64,000 bases of DNA, taken from NCBI RefSeq assembly GCF_029946515.1, contig NZ_JARZHH010000002.1, positions 186,001 through 250,000 of the forward strand, in the 5' to 3' direction. The first letter of the stretch is position 1. Every line of letters begins with the position of its first letter. The notes under the pieces were generated by a model. It was given only the letters and a program-made list of their open reading frames with translations, was not told the origin of the DNA and made no database searches. Shown piece after piece: positions 24,920 through 33,841 of the stretch. The position numbers and the translations under genes were made by a program. The DNA is from Polyangium sp. 6x1 (GTDB lineage: Bacteria > Myxococcota_A > Polyangia > Polyangiales > Polyangiaceae).

Positions 24920-25705
24920 TCAATCGATGACCGGCCCGACGGAGGCGGGCTTCTGCGTTTGCTGGAGGATGTCGACGCACGTGCGCGCGTCCGAGCCACC
25001 CTTCTTGCCGAAGATCATGTCCTGCACGCTCGACCCGGTGGCGAAGTAGATCGCCGTGTTCGCGCCGAGCAGGAAGATCGCGACGCCGAGCACTCCGAAG
25101 ACCGCCGCTGCCATCTGCTGCGAGCGGCGCGACACCGTCACGCCCCACGAGAAGCAGAAGCCCCAGAGCCCGTTCGCGAAGTGGAAGACGCTCGCCGCGA
25201 TGCCGAGCACGTAGAGCAGCCCGACGACCGGGATGCCCTTCACCGTCGCCGACATGTTCTGGCAGAGCGCGGGGTAGAACTGCTCGGGCGCGAGCTTGCC
25301 CGTGAGCTTCTTGCCCCAGTACTCGTAGAGGTGGAACGCGATGAACGCGAAGGCCAGGAGGCCCGTGACGCGCTGGAGCGTGAAGGCCCAATTGCGCGTG
25401 GTCTTGTACTTCGAGACGTTGTACTTCGCGTCGAGCGCGAGCTTGACCCCGTAGCCCGCGTGGAAGAGCAGGGGCAGCAGGATCAGCCCCCACTCCGCGA
25501 TCGCGAGGTACGGCGTGTGCGTGATTTCCGCGACCGCCTTGTCGAACGGCTCCTGTCCCTGGAGCGCCTTGGCGTTCGTCCACAGGTGAAACACCATGAA
25601 CGCGCCGACGGGCGCGACGCCCGTCAGCGAGTGCAGCTTGCGCAGGAGAAACGCGCGGCGGTTCTGCGCGAAGAGAGATTGATCGGCGAGCGCTGCTTCG
25701 GACAC
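24920..25705 (-). CDS. sdhC: succinate dehydrogenase cytochrome b558 subunit
   Basis: 261 residues with five membrane helices, as in the single-subunit diheme anchors of type-B enzymes. Histidines suited to bind heme sit in or beside the helices (LRKLHSLTGV, MVFHLWTN, LLFHAGYG, FIAFHLYEYW, SVFHFANGLW). It carries electrons from SdhB to menaquinone. First gene of sdhCAB. The gene on the other strand starts 62 bp away, so this short gap must hold both promoters. Confidence 0.94.
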   Translation of the reverse strand: MSEAALADQSLFAQNRRAFLLRKLHSLTGVAPVGAFMVFHLWTNAKALQGQEPFDKAVAEITHTPYLAIAEWGLILLPLLFHAGYGVKLALDAKYNVSKYKTTRNWAFTLQRVTGLLAFAFIAFHLYEYWGKKLTGKLAPEQFYPALCQNMSATVKGIPVVGLLYVLGIAASVFHFANGLWGFCFSWGVTVSRRSQQMAAAVFGVLGVAIFLLGANTAIYFATGSSVQDMIFGKKGGSDARTCVDILQQTQKPASVGPVID

Positions 25706-25767
25706 GAATGCTCCTCGTCGTCTTGCGGGCGACCGGCGATGTATGGGACTCTAGCCAGGACGTCAAG

Positions 25768-27549
25768 GTGGCGCGATCTTTAGGTAACTCGCTCGGCCGC
25801 TGGCTCGGCGCGCTCGCAGGGCTGGGGTTGGCCGCCGCGGGCGCGGGCGCGTGTGGTGGATCGCGGAACGACGCCGTCACGCCGACGGTCCCGCTCTCGT
25901 CGTCGGTCGAGGCGCAGACGGAGCTGCGGAGCATCGAGGCCTCGTTCGCCCAGTCGAGCCGCGCCGAACGCCTGGCCCTGGAAAACCGGCTGCTCGCGTT
26001 CCAGGAGCGCTACCCGAAGGACGCGCTCGGCCCCGTGGCCGACGTCATGCTCGCGTGGATCGCCCTCGAGCGCGGCGACCTCAGCCGCGCCACGGAGCTC
26101 TCGTCCCGCGCCGAGACGCAGACGAAGGCCGTCGGGACGACCGCGGAGCTCGCCCGCATGATCCAGGGCGCCGCGCTGCGTCGTTCCGGCAAGGCCGAGG
26201 CGGCGCTCGGAAAGCTCCTGCCGCTGATCGGCAAGCTCATCGATCCGCACGCCCGGACGTTCTTGAACGAAGAGGTGACCGCGAGCGCGATCGGCGCAAA
26301 GCACCACGGTCAGGCCATCGAGCTGATGCTCGTGTGGCTGCACGAGGCGTCGCTCGAGGAGCGCGTCGAGGTGCGCTCGAAGCTCGCGGAGCTGCTCGCG
26401 AGCATCCCGCCCGCGTCGCTCGCGCCGATCCTCGAAGCGCGGCGCAAGAAGCACCCGGAGCCGCAGAACGAGGAGCTCGAGGTGCAGAAGACGCTCGTCG
26501 AGAGGCTCTCGGACGCGGCGATCTCGGCGCACGATCAGCAGCTCGCGCGGCGGCTGCTCGGCGCGGCGATGCCCCTGCTCGGGACGGGCGCCGACGAGAT
26601 CGCCGAGCTCGCGGCGGGCGCGGGCGGCGCGCGCGTCGAGGCGCCGACGCTCGGCTTGGTCTTGCCCACGCGGAGCCTCGAAGCGCGGCGGCGGGGCACG
26701 CAGGTCGTCAGCGGCGTGATGTTCGGCCTCGGCCTGCCGGGCTCGAAGGCGCGGCTCGTGACGCGCGACGACCTCGGGCGCGACACGGGCATCGAGGACG
26801 CGCTCGAAGGCCTCGGCGCGGACGGCGCGGCGATCATCATCGCGGGCATCGATCGGGAGGAGGCGACGATCGCGGCGAAGTTCGCGGCGCGCGAGTCGAT
26901 CCCGGTGGTGCTCTTGCATCCGCCCGCGCCGGACGTGGCCGACTCGCCGTTCGTGTTCGTGGTCGGCGAAGAGCCGGAGCGCGTGCGCAAGGCGCTCGTC
27001 GGGGCGTTGCCTTCGAAGGGACAGGTCGTGTGGGTCGGCGACAAGGGCAGCGTCGACATGGCGCGGGAGGAGGCGTTCGAGTGCACGCGCCTCCCGCCGT
27101 CGTGGCGCGGCATCGGGGGCGTGGCGGTCTACGGGAGCTGCGTGTCCGACGTGCTGCTCGCGGTCTCCGGGTCGAGCGTGAAGACCGCGGTGGGGCTCGA
27201 CGTCGGCGGGGTGAGCTTGCCGAAGGGCACGTTCGCGGCGACGGCGGGGGCGTACCCGATCGATCCGCGTGCGCCGGGGCGGGAGTCGCTCGCGGCGTGG
27301 ATGCAGGTGCACCCGGACGCGCCGAGCTTGTGGGCGGGGCTCGGGCGGGACGCGGCGGTGCTCGCGTGGGTCGGCGTGGAGGGTTTGCCCACGCAGGGGA
27401 CGCGGGACCCGAAGGAAGTGAAGCGCCGGCGGGAGCAGGCGGCGACTGCGCTCGCGGCGGCGGAGCGGGACTTGTGGACGACCGAGGCAAAAGGGTTTGG
27501 CGGGGCACGCAGGCTCGCCCGGTCGATCGGCGTGCGCGAGGTGCGGTGA
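25768..27549 (+). CDS. LpoA-like lipoprotein (TPR plus periplasmic-binding fold)
   Basis: 593 residues from the GTG at 25768, chosen because AGGA lies 7 bases upstream and it gives a signal sequence with lipobox (AAAGAGAC). Residues ~50-290 are helical repeats of TPR type (FQERYPKDALGPVADVMLAW, GALRRSGKAEAALGKLLPLI-like). From ~305 a type-I periplasmic-binding fold follows (LGLVLPTRSLEARRRGTQVV, GAAIIIAGIDREEATIAAKF, VVLLHPPAPDVADSPFVFVV). That domain order is like LpoA, the outer-membrane activator of penicillin-binding proteins. Role as a peptidoglycan-synthesis activator is inference; an amino-acid sensor role is possible. Confidence 0.72.
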   Translation: MARSLGNSLGRWLGALAGLGLAAAGAGACGGSRNDAVTPTVPLSSSVEAQTELRSIEASFAQSSRAERLALENRLLAFQERYPKDALGPVADVMLAWIALERGDLSRATELSSRAETQTKAVGTTAELARMIQGAALRRSGKAEAALGKLLPLIGKLIDPHARTFLNEEVTASAIGAKHHGQAIELMLVWLHEASLEERVEVRSKLAELLASIPPASLAPILEARRKKHPEPQNEELEVQKTLVERLSDAAISAHDQQLARRLLGAAMPLLGTGADEIAELAAGAGGARVEAPTLGLVLPTRSLEARRRGTQVVSGVMFGLGLPGSKARLVTRDDLGRDTGIEDALEGLGADGAAIIIAGIDREEATIAAKFAARESIPVVLLHPPAPDVADSPFVFVVGEEPERVRKALVGALPSKGQVVWVGDKGSVDMAREEAFECTRLPPSWRGIGGVAVYGSCVSDVLLAVSGSSVKTAVGLDVGGVSLPKGTFAATAGAYPIDPRAPGRESLAAWMQVHPDAPSLWAGLGRDAAVLAWVGVEGLPTQGTRDPKEVKRRREQAATALAAAERDLWTTEAKGFGGARRLARSIGVREVR

Positions 27550-27764
27550 GGGGGTGGAGGGCGCCTGGGTTTCGCGGCGCTCTTGCATTACCGCTCACGA
27601 CCCCGCCTCCGTCGATGCAATGACGCTCACGCTTTCGTGATGCACGTCAGTGCGTTGACGTCTTCCCTCTCGAGCGGCCCTTTCGTAACGTTCCGTTGTG
27701 TTTGCGCAGCGGCGGCGAGGGGGTCTCCTCGCGGGCCTTCGCGCAGGGGCGTGGGAAGAAGCGA

Positions 27765-29264
27765 ATGAAGCGATCGTGGACCGTCGGTCAGCAGCTCATC
27801 CTCGGATTCATCATTCCAATCGTCGTGCTGTGCGTGCTCGGGTTCTCGTCGTTCCGCCTGAACCAGCAGATGCGGCAAGCGAGCGCGTGGGCCGCGCACG
27901 TGCAAGAGGAGATCGACGCGCTCCACATCCTCCTCGTCGATCTGCAGGACATGGAGAGCGGGCAGCGGGGCTACGTCATCAGCGGGACCGATGAGTTTTT
28001 CCAGACCTACGCGGACGCGCTCGGTCGCTACAAGTCGCACCTCGTGCGTGTGCGCGAGCTCGTGGGCATCTCGAATCCCGAGCAGGCGCGGCGGCTCGCA
28101 GAGCTCGAGCGGACCGTCGACGAGCGTGTGACATTTTGCGAGCAAAATATTCAGATCCGTAAGACCGAGGGGCTCGCGCCCGCGCTCGCGCACATCGGGA
28201 CCGCCAAGGGCAAGCGCCTCACCGAGGCGATCCGCGCCATCATGGACGACATCACCGCCGCCGAGACCGCGACCCTCGAAGCGCGTACGCACGAGGCCCA
28301 TCGCGCCTCGACGGCGCTCGATCGAATGCTGGTGGCGGGTACGAGCTTCGCGGTCCTCGTCGTGGCGTTCGTGGCATACGTCATCATTCGCCGGCTCGAC
28401 CGGCAGATCGGCGATTCCGTGCAGCGCATGCAGAGCGCCGCGGCGGAGCTCGAAGCGGCGGCGACGCAGCAGGTGCGGGGGGCGAAGGAGCAGGCGTCCT
28501 CGGCGACGGAGGTATCGACCACGGTGCGGGAGCTCGCCGTGACGGCGCGGCAAGTCTCGGAGAGCGCGCAACGCGTCACGCGGATGGCGAGCGACACCGC
28601 GCAATCGGCCCGCGGGGGCGATCAGGTGCTCGTGACGGCGCAGGAGTCGATGGGGGCCGTGCACCGGCAGGTGCAAGCCATCGTGGGCCACATGCTCGAC
28701 CTCGGCCGCAAATCGCAAGAAATCGGGGGGATCCTCGATATCATCAACGAGCTCAGCGAGCAGACGAACATCCTGGCCATCAATGCGACGATCGAGGCCG
28801 TGGGCGCCGGCGAATCGGGTCGAAGGTTCGGCGTGGTGGCGAGCGAGATTCGCAAGCTCGCCGATCGCGTGGGCATGTCGACGAAGGAGATCCGCCGGCT
28901 GATCGACGACATTCGAGGCGCGGCGAACACCACGGTGATGGCGACGGAGGACGGCGCGAAGGCGGTCGAATCCTCGACGCGCCGCTTCGACGACGTGGCC
29001 GAGAATCTGCGCCGCATCATCGATTACGTGAACGGCACGGCCGAGGCCGCGCGGGAGATCGAGCTGTCGACGAAGCAACAAACGACGGCGATGGAGCAGG
29101 TGAGCAGCGCGGTGATGGAGGTGGCGCAGACGGCGCGCGAGACGGAGGTGAGCTCGGCGCAGACGCTGCAAACGGCGTCGGAGGTGGTGGCCATTTCGGA
29201 GGGGCTGCGGCAGCTCATCGAGCGGCGAGGGGAGGGGGCAGGGGGGCTCGTGGCGGTGGGGTGA
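27765..29264 (+). CDS. methyl-accepting chemotaxis protein with CHASE3 sensor
   Basis: 499 residues; ATG preceded by GGGAAGAAG. Two membrane helices (~13-33 and ~195-215) bracket a helical sensor of CHASE3 type (LLVDLQDMESGQRGYVISGT). No clear HAMP domain follows; the chain goes straight to a long coiled coil with the conserved hairpin tip (SEQTNILAINATIEAVGAGE, GVVASEIRKLADR). It would signal to a CheA kinase through CheW; no che genes are in the window. The convergent gene ends 16 bp away. Confidence 0.9.
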   Translation: MKRSWTVGQQLILGFIIPIVVLCVLGFSSFRLNQQMRQASAWAAHVQEEIDALHILLVDLQDMESGQRGYVISGTDEFFQTYADALGRYKSHLVRVRELVGISNPEQARRLAELERTVDERVTFCEQNIQIRKTEGLAPALAHIGTAKGKRLTEAIRAIMDDITAAETATLEARTHEAHRASTALDRMLVAGTSFAVLVVAFVAYVIIRRLDRQIGDSVQRMQSAAAELEAAATQQVRGAKEQASSATEVSTTVRELAVTARQVSESAQRVTRMASDTAQSARGGDQVLVTAQESMGAVHRQVQAIVGHMLDLGRKSQEIGGILDIINELSEQTNILAINATIEAVGAGESGRRFGVVASEIRKLADRVGMSTKEIRRLIDDIRGAANTTVMATEDGAKAVESSTRRFDDVAENLRRIIDYVNGTAEAAREIELSTKQQTTAMEQVSSAVMEVAQTARETEVSSAQTLQTASEVVAISEGLRQLIERRGEGAGGLVAVG

Positions 29265-29280
29265 TCGAAGGCAGGCACCG

Positions 29281-30279
29281 TCAGCGCGCCGCGGTCAGCG
29301 GCAGACAATGGCGGAGCGCCTGCCGGACCGTGGCGAAGGTGCGCAGCCCCCCGAGGTTGATCTGGGAGGCCGACAGCGTCCGCGCCACCTCGCCGCGCAT
29401 CCCGGAGAGATGGCATTGCGCTCCGAGGAGCTCCACGGCCGACACGATACGCAAAAGCCCGTCCGCCGTCGCGGCGTCCACCGTTTCGACGCCCGTCACG
29501 TCGAGGATGACGCTCCGCGCCGACGAGCGAATGACCTCTTCGAGCAGCGTCGCCGTGATCGTCGCCGTTCGCCGCGCGTCGAGCGTGCCGATGATCGGCA
29601 TTGCCAGGACGCCGTCCCAGACGCGCAGGAGCGGCGTGGACAGGCGATCGAGGGAGCGTTCGAGCTCCTTGTGAATGGTGCCGTCCGTCGACGCGAGCGC
29701 GCGCCGGTAGGGATCGGCCCGCGCGTCCCATTCCTCGGCCGGCTTGATCTCCCAGCGGCACGACGTCGCGCCTGCTGCGACGCATTGCGCTTCGACGCAC
29801 AACATCGGCCGCCCCATGAACGCCGACGCGTACCCCGAGGCATATCCCGCCAGCGTGAAGCATGTCGGCACGCTGCTCTCGCCGATATGCTCCCGATGGG
29901 TCTCCGCCTCGTAGGAGCTCTCCCACGTGCCGTACATGTGGAAGATGCCTTCGGCGCGGTCGTAGCGGATATGCTCCGGCTTCGCGAGGACGACCCCCTC
30001 CCACGAATGCAGGATCGGCCCCGCGGCAAGACAATCGTCGTCCGTGTCCCACTCGAACATGGTGGTGAGCGCATGATAATCGCCTTGACCACACCGATGG
30101 CCGAACTGCGCGAGCACGCTGTGCGTCATCTCGACGCCGAGCCGCTCGAAGAGCAATGCGCGTAGCACACCGAACGCGGCCTGCCGGAAGATCAGCATGC
30201 GATCCGGGCCGAGGCGAATCTTGCCCTCGTGGGAGGAGAACTCCAGCATCGCTCGGAGGTCAATCGCGCCAGCTTTCAT
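29281..30279 (-). CDS. XylR_N / V4R / STAS sensor protein (stressosome-like)
   Basis: 332 residues. N-terminal ~95 residues resemble XylR_N ligand domains (KIRLGPDRMLIFRQAAFGVL, GHRCGQGDYHALTTMFEW). Next is a V4R-type segment with cysteines (TCFTLAGYASGYASAFMGRP, CVEAQCVAAGATSCRWEIKP). The C-terminal ~115 residues are an RsbR-type STAS domain (SVILDVTGVETVDAATADGL) with the threonine usually phosphorylated in such proteins. It looks like a small-molecule sensor feeding a partner-switch pathway. The ATG has no good ribosome binding site; a 15-codon leader overlapping it may supply one. Confidence 0.8.
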   Translation of the reverse strand: MKAGAIDLRAMLEFSSHEGKIRLGPDRMLIFRQAAFGVLRALLFERLGVEMTHSVLAQFGHRCGQGDYHALTTMFEWDTDDDCLAAGPILHSWEGVVLAKPEHIRYDRAEGIFHMYGTWESSYEAETHREHIGESSVPTCFTLAGYASGYASAFMGRPMLCVEAQCVAAGATSCRWEIKPAEEWDARADPYRRALASTDGTIHKELERSLDRLSTPLLRVWDGVLAMPIIGTLDARRTATITATLLEEVIRSSARSVILDVTGVETVDAATADGLLRIVSAVELLGAQCHLSGMRGEVARTLSASQINLGGLRTFATVRQALRHCLPLTAAR

Positions 30280-30323
30280 GAGGGGCGAGAAAGTGACGTC
30301 GTTCCTTCGCTTGTCAACAACAT
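30276..30323 (-). CDS. possible 15-codon leader peptide overlapping the STAS sensor start
   Basis: On the minus strand AAAGGAG is followed by ATGTTGTTG and an open frame encoding MLLTSEGTTSLSRPS, whose TGA overlaps the ATG of the downstream sensor gene (ATGA). The sensor has no ribosome binding site of its own. The spacing from AAAGGAG to the ATG is only about two bases, and the TTG codons after it may be the real start. Speculative. Confidence 0.25.
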   Translation of the reverse strand: MLLTSEGTTSLSRPS

Positions 30324-30571
30324 TCTCCTTTCGTCGGTCTGGCGTGAAAAGGAACCTATGCCGGATCATTGCAATCCATGAACTTCGAGATCGGATTGAC
30401 GCGCTCGGGCATTCGACGCCGGCGCGACGCGCCCCCGACGCGCCTGGCTCCACGACCGCGGGGCCCGCGACCCCGCGCGCCCGCCTCGCCCCACCCGTAC
30501 GCCCCCTCCGCCTCGCTCCCCGCGCAACCTTCTCGCCCCTTCGCCCCAATCGCGGTACATCCATCCCTGGC

Positions 30572-31774
30572 ATGCGTCTCCGCGCCCCCGCCTTTTCGCT
30601 CGTCCCCTTGCTCCTCCTTTCGGCGGCGCCTGCGCTCGCCGATCGCGTCGTCGTCCTTCCTTCGCAGGGCAGCGCGTCTCCGGCCGCGCGCCTCGGGCTC
30701 GATCAGGAGGTCATGCGGGGGGCCGCATCGCTGAGCCATTCCATCGCGTCCGAGGTCGAGACCCAGGCCTCGCTCGCTCGGATCGCCGACGGCACCGCCG
30801 ATACCCCGGAGGAGTACGCCACCATCGCGAATGTCCTCCGGGCGAACTGGGTCCTCGCGGCCCGCGTCGAGCCTTCGGCCACCACCACCCGCATCGAGAT
30901 CGCTGCCTACCTCGCCACCCTCGGCCGCGTCGAGTCCGTCGCCCGCGACGTCGACCCGCAAAAACAAGCCGCCCAGGTCCAGGAGATGCTCGCCGTCCTC
31001 ATGCGCCCCGAGGGCGTCGGCGTCGGCGCCCTCCCCTGGGAGCAACCCCTGCCGCCGCCTCCTCCGCCGCCCCCCGTCCCGCCGCCGCCCCCGCCGGCGC
31101 CGCCTTCGCAGCTCCCCCCGTTCGGGACTCCGCAAACCCCCTGGAACATGGGGCAGTTCATGCCGCCGCCGCCTCCGCCGCCGCCCCAGCCGGTGGCCAA
31201 GAACGAGGTCATGATGTCGTACCTCGGCGGCTCCCGACAAACCGTTTGGCCTTCCTACACCGCGGGCAAACCCGTCTTCCTCAGCGCGCTCATCGGCTTC
31301 TCCGTGGCCGCCTCCTCCTCGAGCCGCGCCACGGGCAGCGCCGGGGCCTTCGTCGGTGCGCTGCGCGGCGGCTACGCGCTCGGCGAATCGGGGTTCGAGC
31401 TCTTCGCCGGCCTCGGGGGCAACCTCGCTGGACCCTCCGCCATGTGGATCGACCTCGGCGGCCGATGGCTCTTTTCTCCCGCCGTCAAGACCGCGCCCGA
31501 CGGCCGCAAGGAGGGTTTTTCCTTTCACGTCGGCCCCGAGCTCTTCCTCGGCCCCTTCATCCGCCTCGGCGGCACCGCCACCGCGCCGAACGGCGTCACC
31601 TACGAGGGCCGCAGCTCGGGGCATTTCTCCATCGGCGCCGCCCTCGACGTCGTCCTCGGCATCTCGCCTTCGCTCCGCCTCGACGCCCAGCTCGGCAACC
31701 TCCGCTTCGTCCCCACCGACGACGGCACCCTCGTCCTCATGGGCGCGACGCTCGGCGTGACGTACCGGTTCTGA
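30572..31774 (+). CDS. secreted protein with Pro-rich linker and barrel-like C-terminus
   Basis: 400 residues. Signal peptide [20 protein letters not shown] with cleavage after ALA. Residues ~20-150 form an alpha/beta region ([20 protein letters not shown]) that may detect or bind something in the periplasm. A polyproline linker (~155-210, runs of PPPPPP) leads to a Gly/aromatic C-terminal region with alternating strands ([37 protein letters not shown]) ending in TLGVTYRF, which fits an outer-membrane beta-barrel. Family not recognised. Confidence 0.8.
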   Translation: MRLRAPAFSLVPLLLLSAAPALADRVVVLPSQGSASPAARLGLDQEVMRGAASLSHSIASEVETQASLARIADGTADTPEEYATIANVLRANWVLAARVEPSATTTRIEIAAYLATLGRVESVARDVDPQKQAAQVQEMLAVLMRPEGVGVGALPWEQPLPPPPPPPPVPPPPPPAPPSQLPPFGTPQTPWNMGQFMPPPPPPPPQPVAKNEVMMSYLGGSRQTVWPSYTAGKPVFLSALIGFSVAASSSSRATGSAGAFVGALRGGYALGESGFELFAGLGGNLAGPSAMWIDLGGRWLFSPAVKTAPDGRKEGFSFHVGPELFLGPFIRLGGTATAPNGVTYEGRSSGHFSIGAALDVVLGISPSLRLDAQLGNLRFVPTDDGTLVLMGATLGVTYRF

Positions 31775-31785
31775 AGCGAGGCGCC

Positions 31786-32268
31786 TTGGCCACGATCGTC
31801 CCGCTCCCCACGCGTCGCGCCACGATCCGCCTCGCGTGCGCCGTCGCCGCCGCGCTCCTCCCGGGCGACCTCCTGATCCTCTCGGGCGACCTCGGCGCGG
31901 GCAAAACCTTCTTCACGCGCGCCCTCTGCCGCGCCCTCGGCGTCCCCTCGGCCGAGCCCATCACGAGCCCCACGTTCACGCTCATCCACGAGCATGCGGG
32001 CCGCCTCCCGATCGCCCACGCGGACCTTTACCGCATCGGCGACGAGGAAGAGCTCGCGCAGCTCGGCTTGCGGGATCGGCGCGGCGAGGGCGCGGTCCTC
32101 GTCGTCGAGTGGGGCGCGCCGTATGCGGCGGCGCTCGGCGGGGATGCGCTCTCGGTCACGTTCGAGGTCGCGGCGGACGGGACGCGACGGGCGCGCCTCG
32201 AGGCGGAGGGGGTCCGATCGGCGGCGCTGCTCGCGTCGGCTTCACGGGGGCTCGGCACGACGTCCTGA
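31786..32268 (+). CDS. tsaE: tRNA threonylcarbamoyladenosine biosynthesis ATPase TsaE
   Basis: 160 residues from a TTG, chosen because GAGG lies 5 bases upstream and the reading starts where TsaE proteins do. Walker A motif [14 protein letters not shown]; other family stretches are [14 protein letters not shown] and [18 protein letters not shown], with VLVVEWGAP as the Walker-B-like strand. TsaE supports the t6A modification of tRNAs with TsaB and TsaD. It begins 11 bp after the barrel-like protein's stop. Confidence 0.92.
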   Translation: MATIVPLPTRRATIRLACAVAAALLPGDLLILSGDLGAGKTFFTRALCRALGVPSAEPITSPTFTLIHEHAGRLPIAHADLYRIGDEEELAQLGLRDRRGEGAVLVVEWGAPYAAALGGDALSVTFEVAADGTRRARLEAEGVRSAALLASASRGLGTTS

Positions 32269-32303
32269 CGGGCGCCGGACGGCCGTGATAAAGAGGTCCT
32301 CGC

Positions 32304-33095
32304 GTGGACGACTCCGAACCGAAGCTCTTGCAGCGGATCCTCGATCCCGTGCTCGGCTTCTTCGAGAACATCGGGACCACGGTGAGCCTCACCCTCCAGA
32401 CCGTGGCCTGGCTCTTCCGCCCCCCGTTTCGCATCAGCCAGATGCTCGCGGCGATGGATTTCATCGGCGTCCAGTCGACCTTCCTCGTCGGTTTGACGGG
32501 CCTCTTCAGCGGCATGGTCGTCGCGCTCCAGTCGGTCTACGCGCTCAAGCAGTTCAGCGCCGAGGCGAACGTCGGCGGCATCGTGGCCGTCTCGCTCATG
32601 CGCGAGGTCTCGCCCGTCTTCTCGGCGCTCATGATCACGGCGCGTGCGGGCAGCGGCATGGCGGCCGAGCTCGGCAACATGCGCGTCACCGAGCAGATCG
32701 ACGCGATCACCACGATGGGCGTGAGCCCGGTCCAGTACCTCCTCTCGCCGCGGCTGCTCGCGGGCGTCACGATGGGCCCGCTCATGTGCATGCTCTATTC
32801 GACGATCGGCATGGTCGGCTGCTACCTCGTGGCCGTCGCCTTGCTGGGCGGCGACTGGGGTTTTTTCTTGCGCAGCATTCACGACTTCGCCCGCCCGCGC
32901 GACCTCTTCATGGGCCTCGTGAAGGGCGCGGTCTTCGGCTTTTTGATCTGCTCGATCGCCTGCCGGCACGGCTATTTCGCGTCGGGCGGCGCGCGCGGCG
33001 TCGGGATGGCGACCACGCGCGCGGTCGTCGAGAGTTGCGTGGCGATCCTCGTGGCCAATTACATTCTCACGCAGGTCATGCTGGGAGACATCTAG
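32304..33095 (+). CDS. mlaE: MlaE-family ABC permease (phospholipid trafficking)
   Basis: 263 residues from a GTG with GAGGT upstream. About five to six membrane helices and the MlaE core: FLVGLTGLFSGMVVALQSVY, GGIVAVSLMREVSPVFSALM, ITARAGSGMAAELGNMRVTE, QIDAITTMGVSPVQYLLSPR. MlaE forms the inner-membrane channel of the lipid asymmetry/transport complex. The ATPase (MlaF) and MCE protein (MlaD) genes are not next to it, at least in this window. A methyltransferase gene starts 2 bp after its stop. Confidence 0.93.
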   Translation: MDDSEPKLLQRILDPVLGFFENIGTTVSLTLQTVAWLFRPPFRISQMLAAMDFIGVQSTFLVGLTGLFSGMVVALQSVYALKQFSAEANVGGIVAVSLMREVSPVFSALMITARAGSGMAAELGNMRVTEQIDAITTMGVSPVQYLLSPRLLAGVTMGPLMCMLYSTIGMVGCYLVAVALLGGDWGFFLRSIHDFARPRDLFMGLVKGAVFGFLICSIACRHGYFASGGARGVGMATTRAVVESCVAILVANYILTQVMLGDI

Positions 33096-33097
33096 GG

Positions 33098-33790
33098 ATG
33101 GCGCGTCCGCACGAGCACGGGCCCGAAAGCCTCGACGTCGAGGCGCTGAACGACAGGCTTGCCCGCGAGCACCCGATCGACGCCTACTACGAGCGCTCGA
33201 TCCTGCCGATCCGGCTCATCGAGAAGGGCCGCCTCTCCATCATTCGCCGCTTCGTCGGCCCTTCGGACGGCCTCGACCTCGCCGAGATCGGCTCGGGCGG
33301 CGGCCACGTCCTGCGCATGTTCCCGCGCGCCCGCATCACGGCGATCGACGTCTCCGACGTCTTCCTCGACACGGCCCGGAAAAACCTCGCCGGATACGAC
33401 GCGCGTTTCTTGAAGGGCGAGGTCGACAAGATGGATCTCCCGCCCGGCTCCTTCGACCGGATCATCTGCACCGAGGTCCTCGAGCATTGCGTCGACCCGC
33501 GGGCGATCCTCGGTGCGATCGCGCGGCTCTTGCGGCCCGAGGGCGCAGCCGTCATCACGATCCCGAACGACCCGCTCATCCTGGGGCTGAAGGGATTCGT
33601 CCGGCGCACGCCGGTCGGCTGGGCCTTGCGTGATCGTATCGACTGGGGCGGTGACCGATATCACCTGCATACGTGGACGCCCGGCGAATTCGGCCGCTTG
33701 CTCGAAGGGTTTTTCCGGGTCACCCACCGCGCCGCGTCGCCGTCGGATCTGCTCCCGATCCGGGCGTGCTTTCGTTGCGTGCTGCGGTAG
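33098..33790 (+). CDS. class I SAM-dependent methyltransferase
   Basis: 230 residues. The SAM loop is LAEIGSGGGHVLRMF (near residue 60), with the acidic strand end ITAIDVSDVFLD, then GEVDKMDLPPGSFDRIICTE and VLEHCVDPRAILGAIARLLR, as in the methyltransferase-11 group (ubiquinone/sterol-type). Substrate unknown. It is translationally close to mlaE (2 bp gap), so a lipid or envelope substrate is possible (inference). Confidence 0.88.
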   Translation: MARPHEHGPESLDVEALNDRLAREHPIDAYYERSILPIRLIEKGRLSIIRRFVGPSDGLDLAEIGSGGGHVLRMFPRARITAIDVSDVFLDTARKNLAGYDARFLKGEVDKMDLPPGSFDRIICTEVLEHCVDPRAILGAIARLLRPEGAAVITIPNDPLILGLKGFVRRTPVGWALRDRIDWGGDRYHLHTWTPGEFGRLLEGFFRVTHRAASPSDLLPIRACFRCVLR

Positions 33791-33841
33791 CGGAAAGATT
33801 CTCCCCTTTTCGCCAGGCGAAGGCGCCGCTAGCATGCCCCC

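Noticed and set aside
25708-25767. Upstream ATG of the LpoA-like gene
   Set aside because: It would begin 3 bp from the divergent sdhC start, leave no room for promoters, and give a poorer signal sequence than the GTG at 25768 with its AGGA site.
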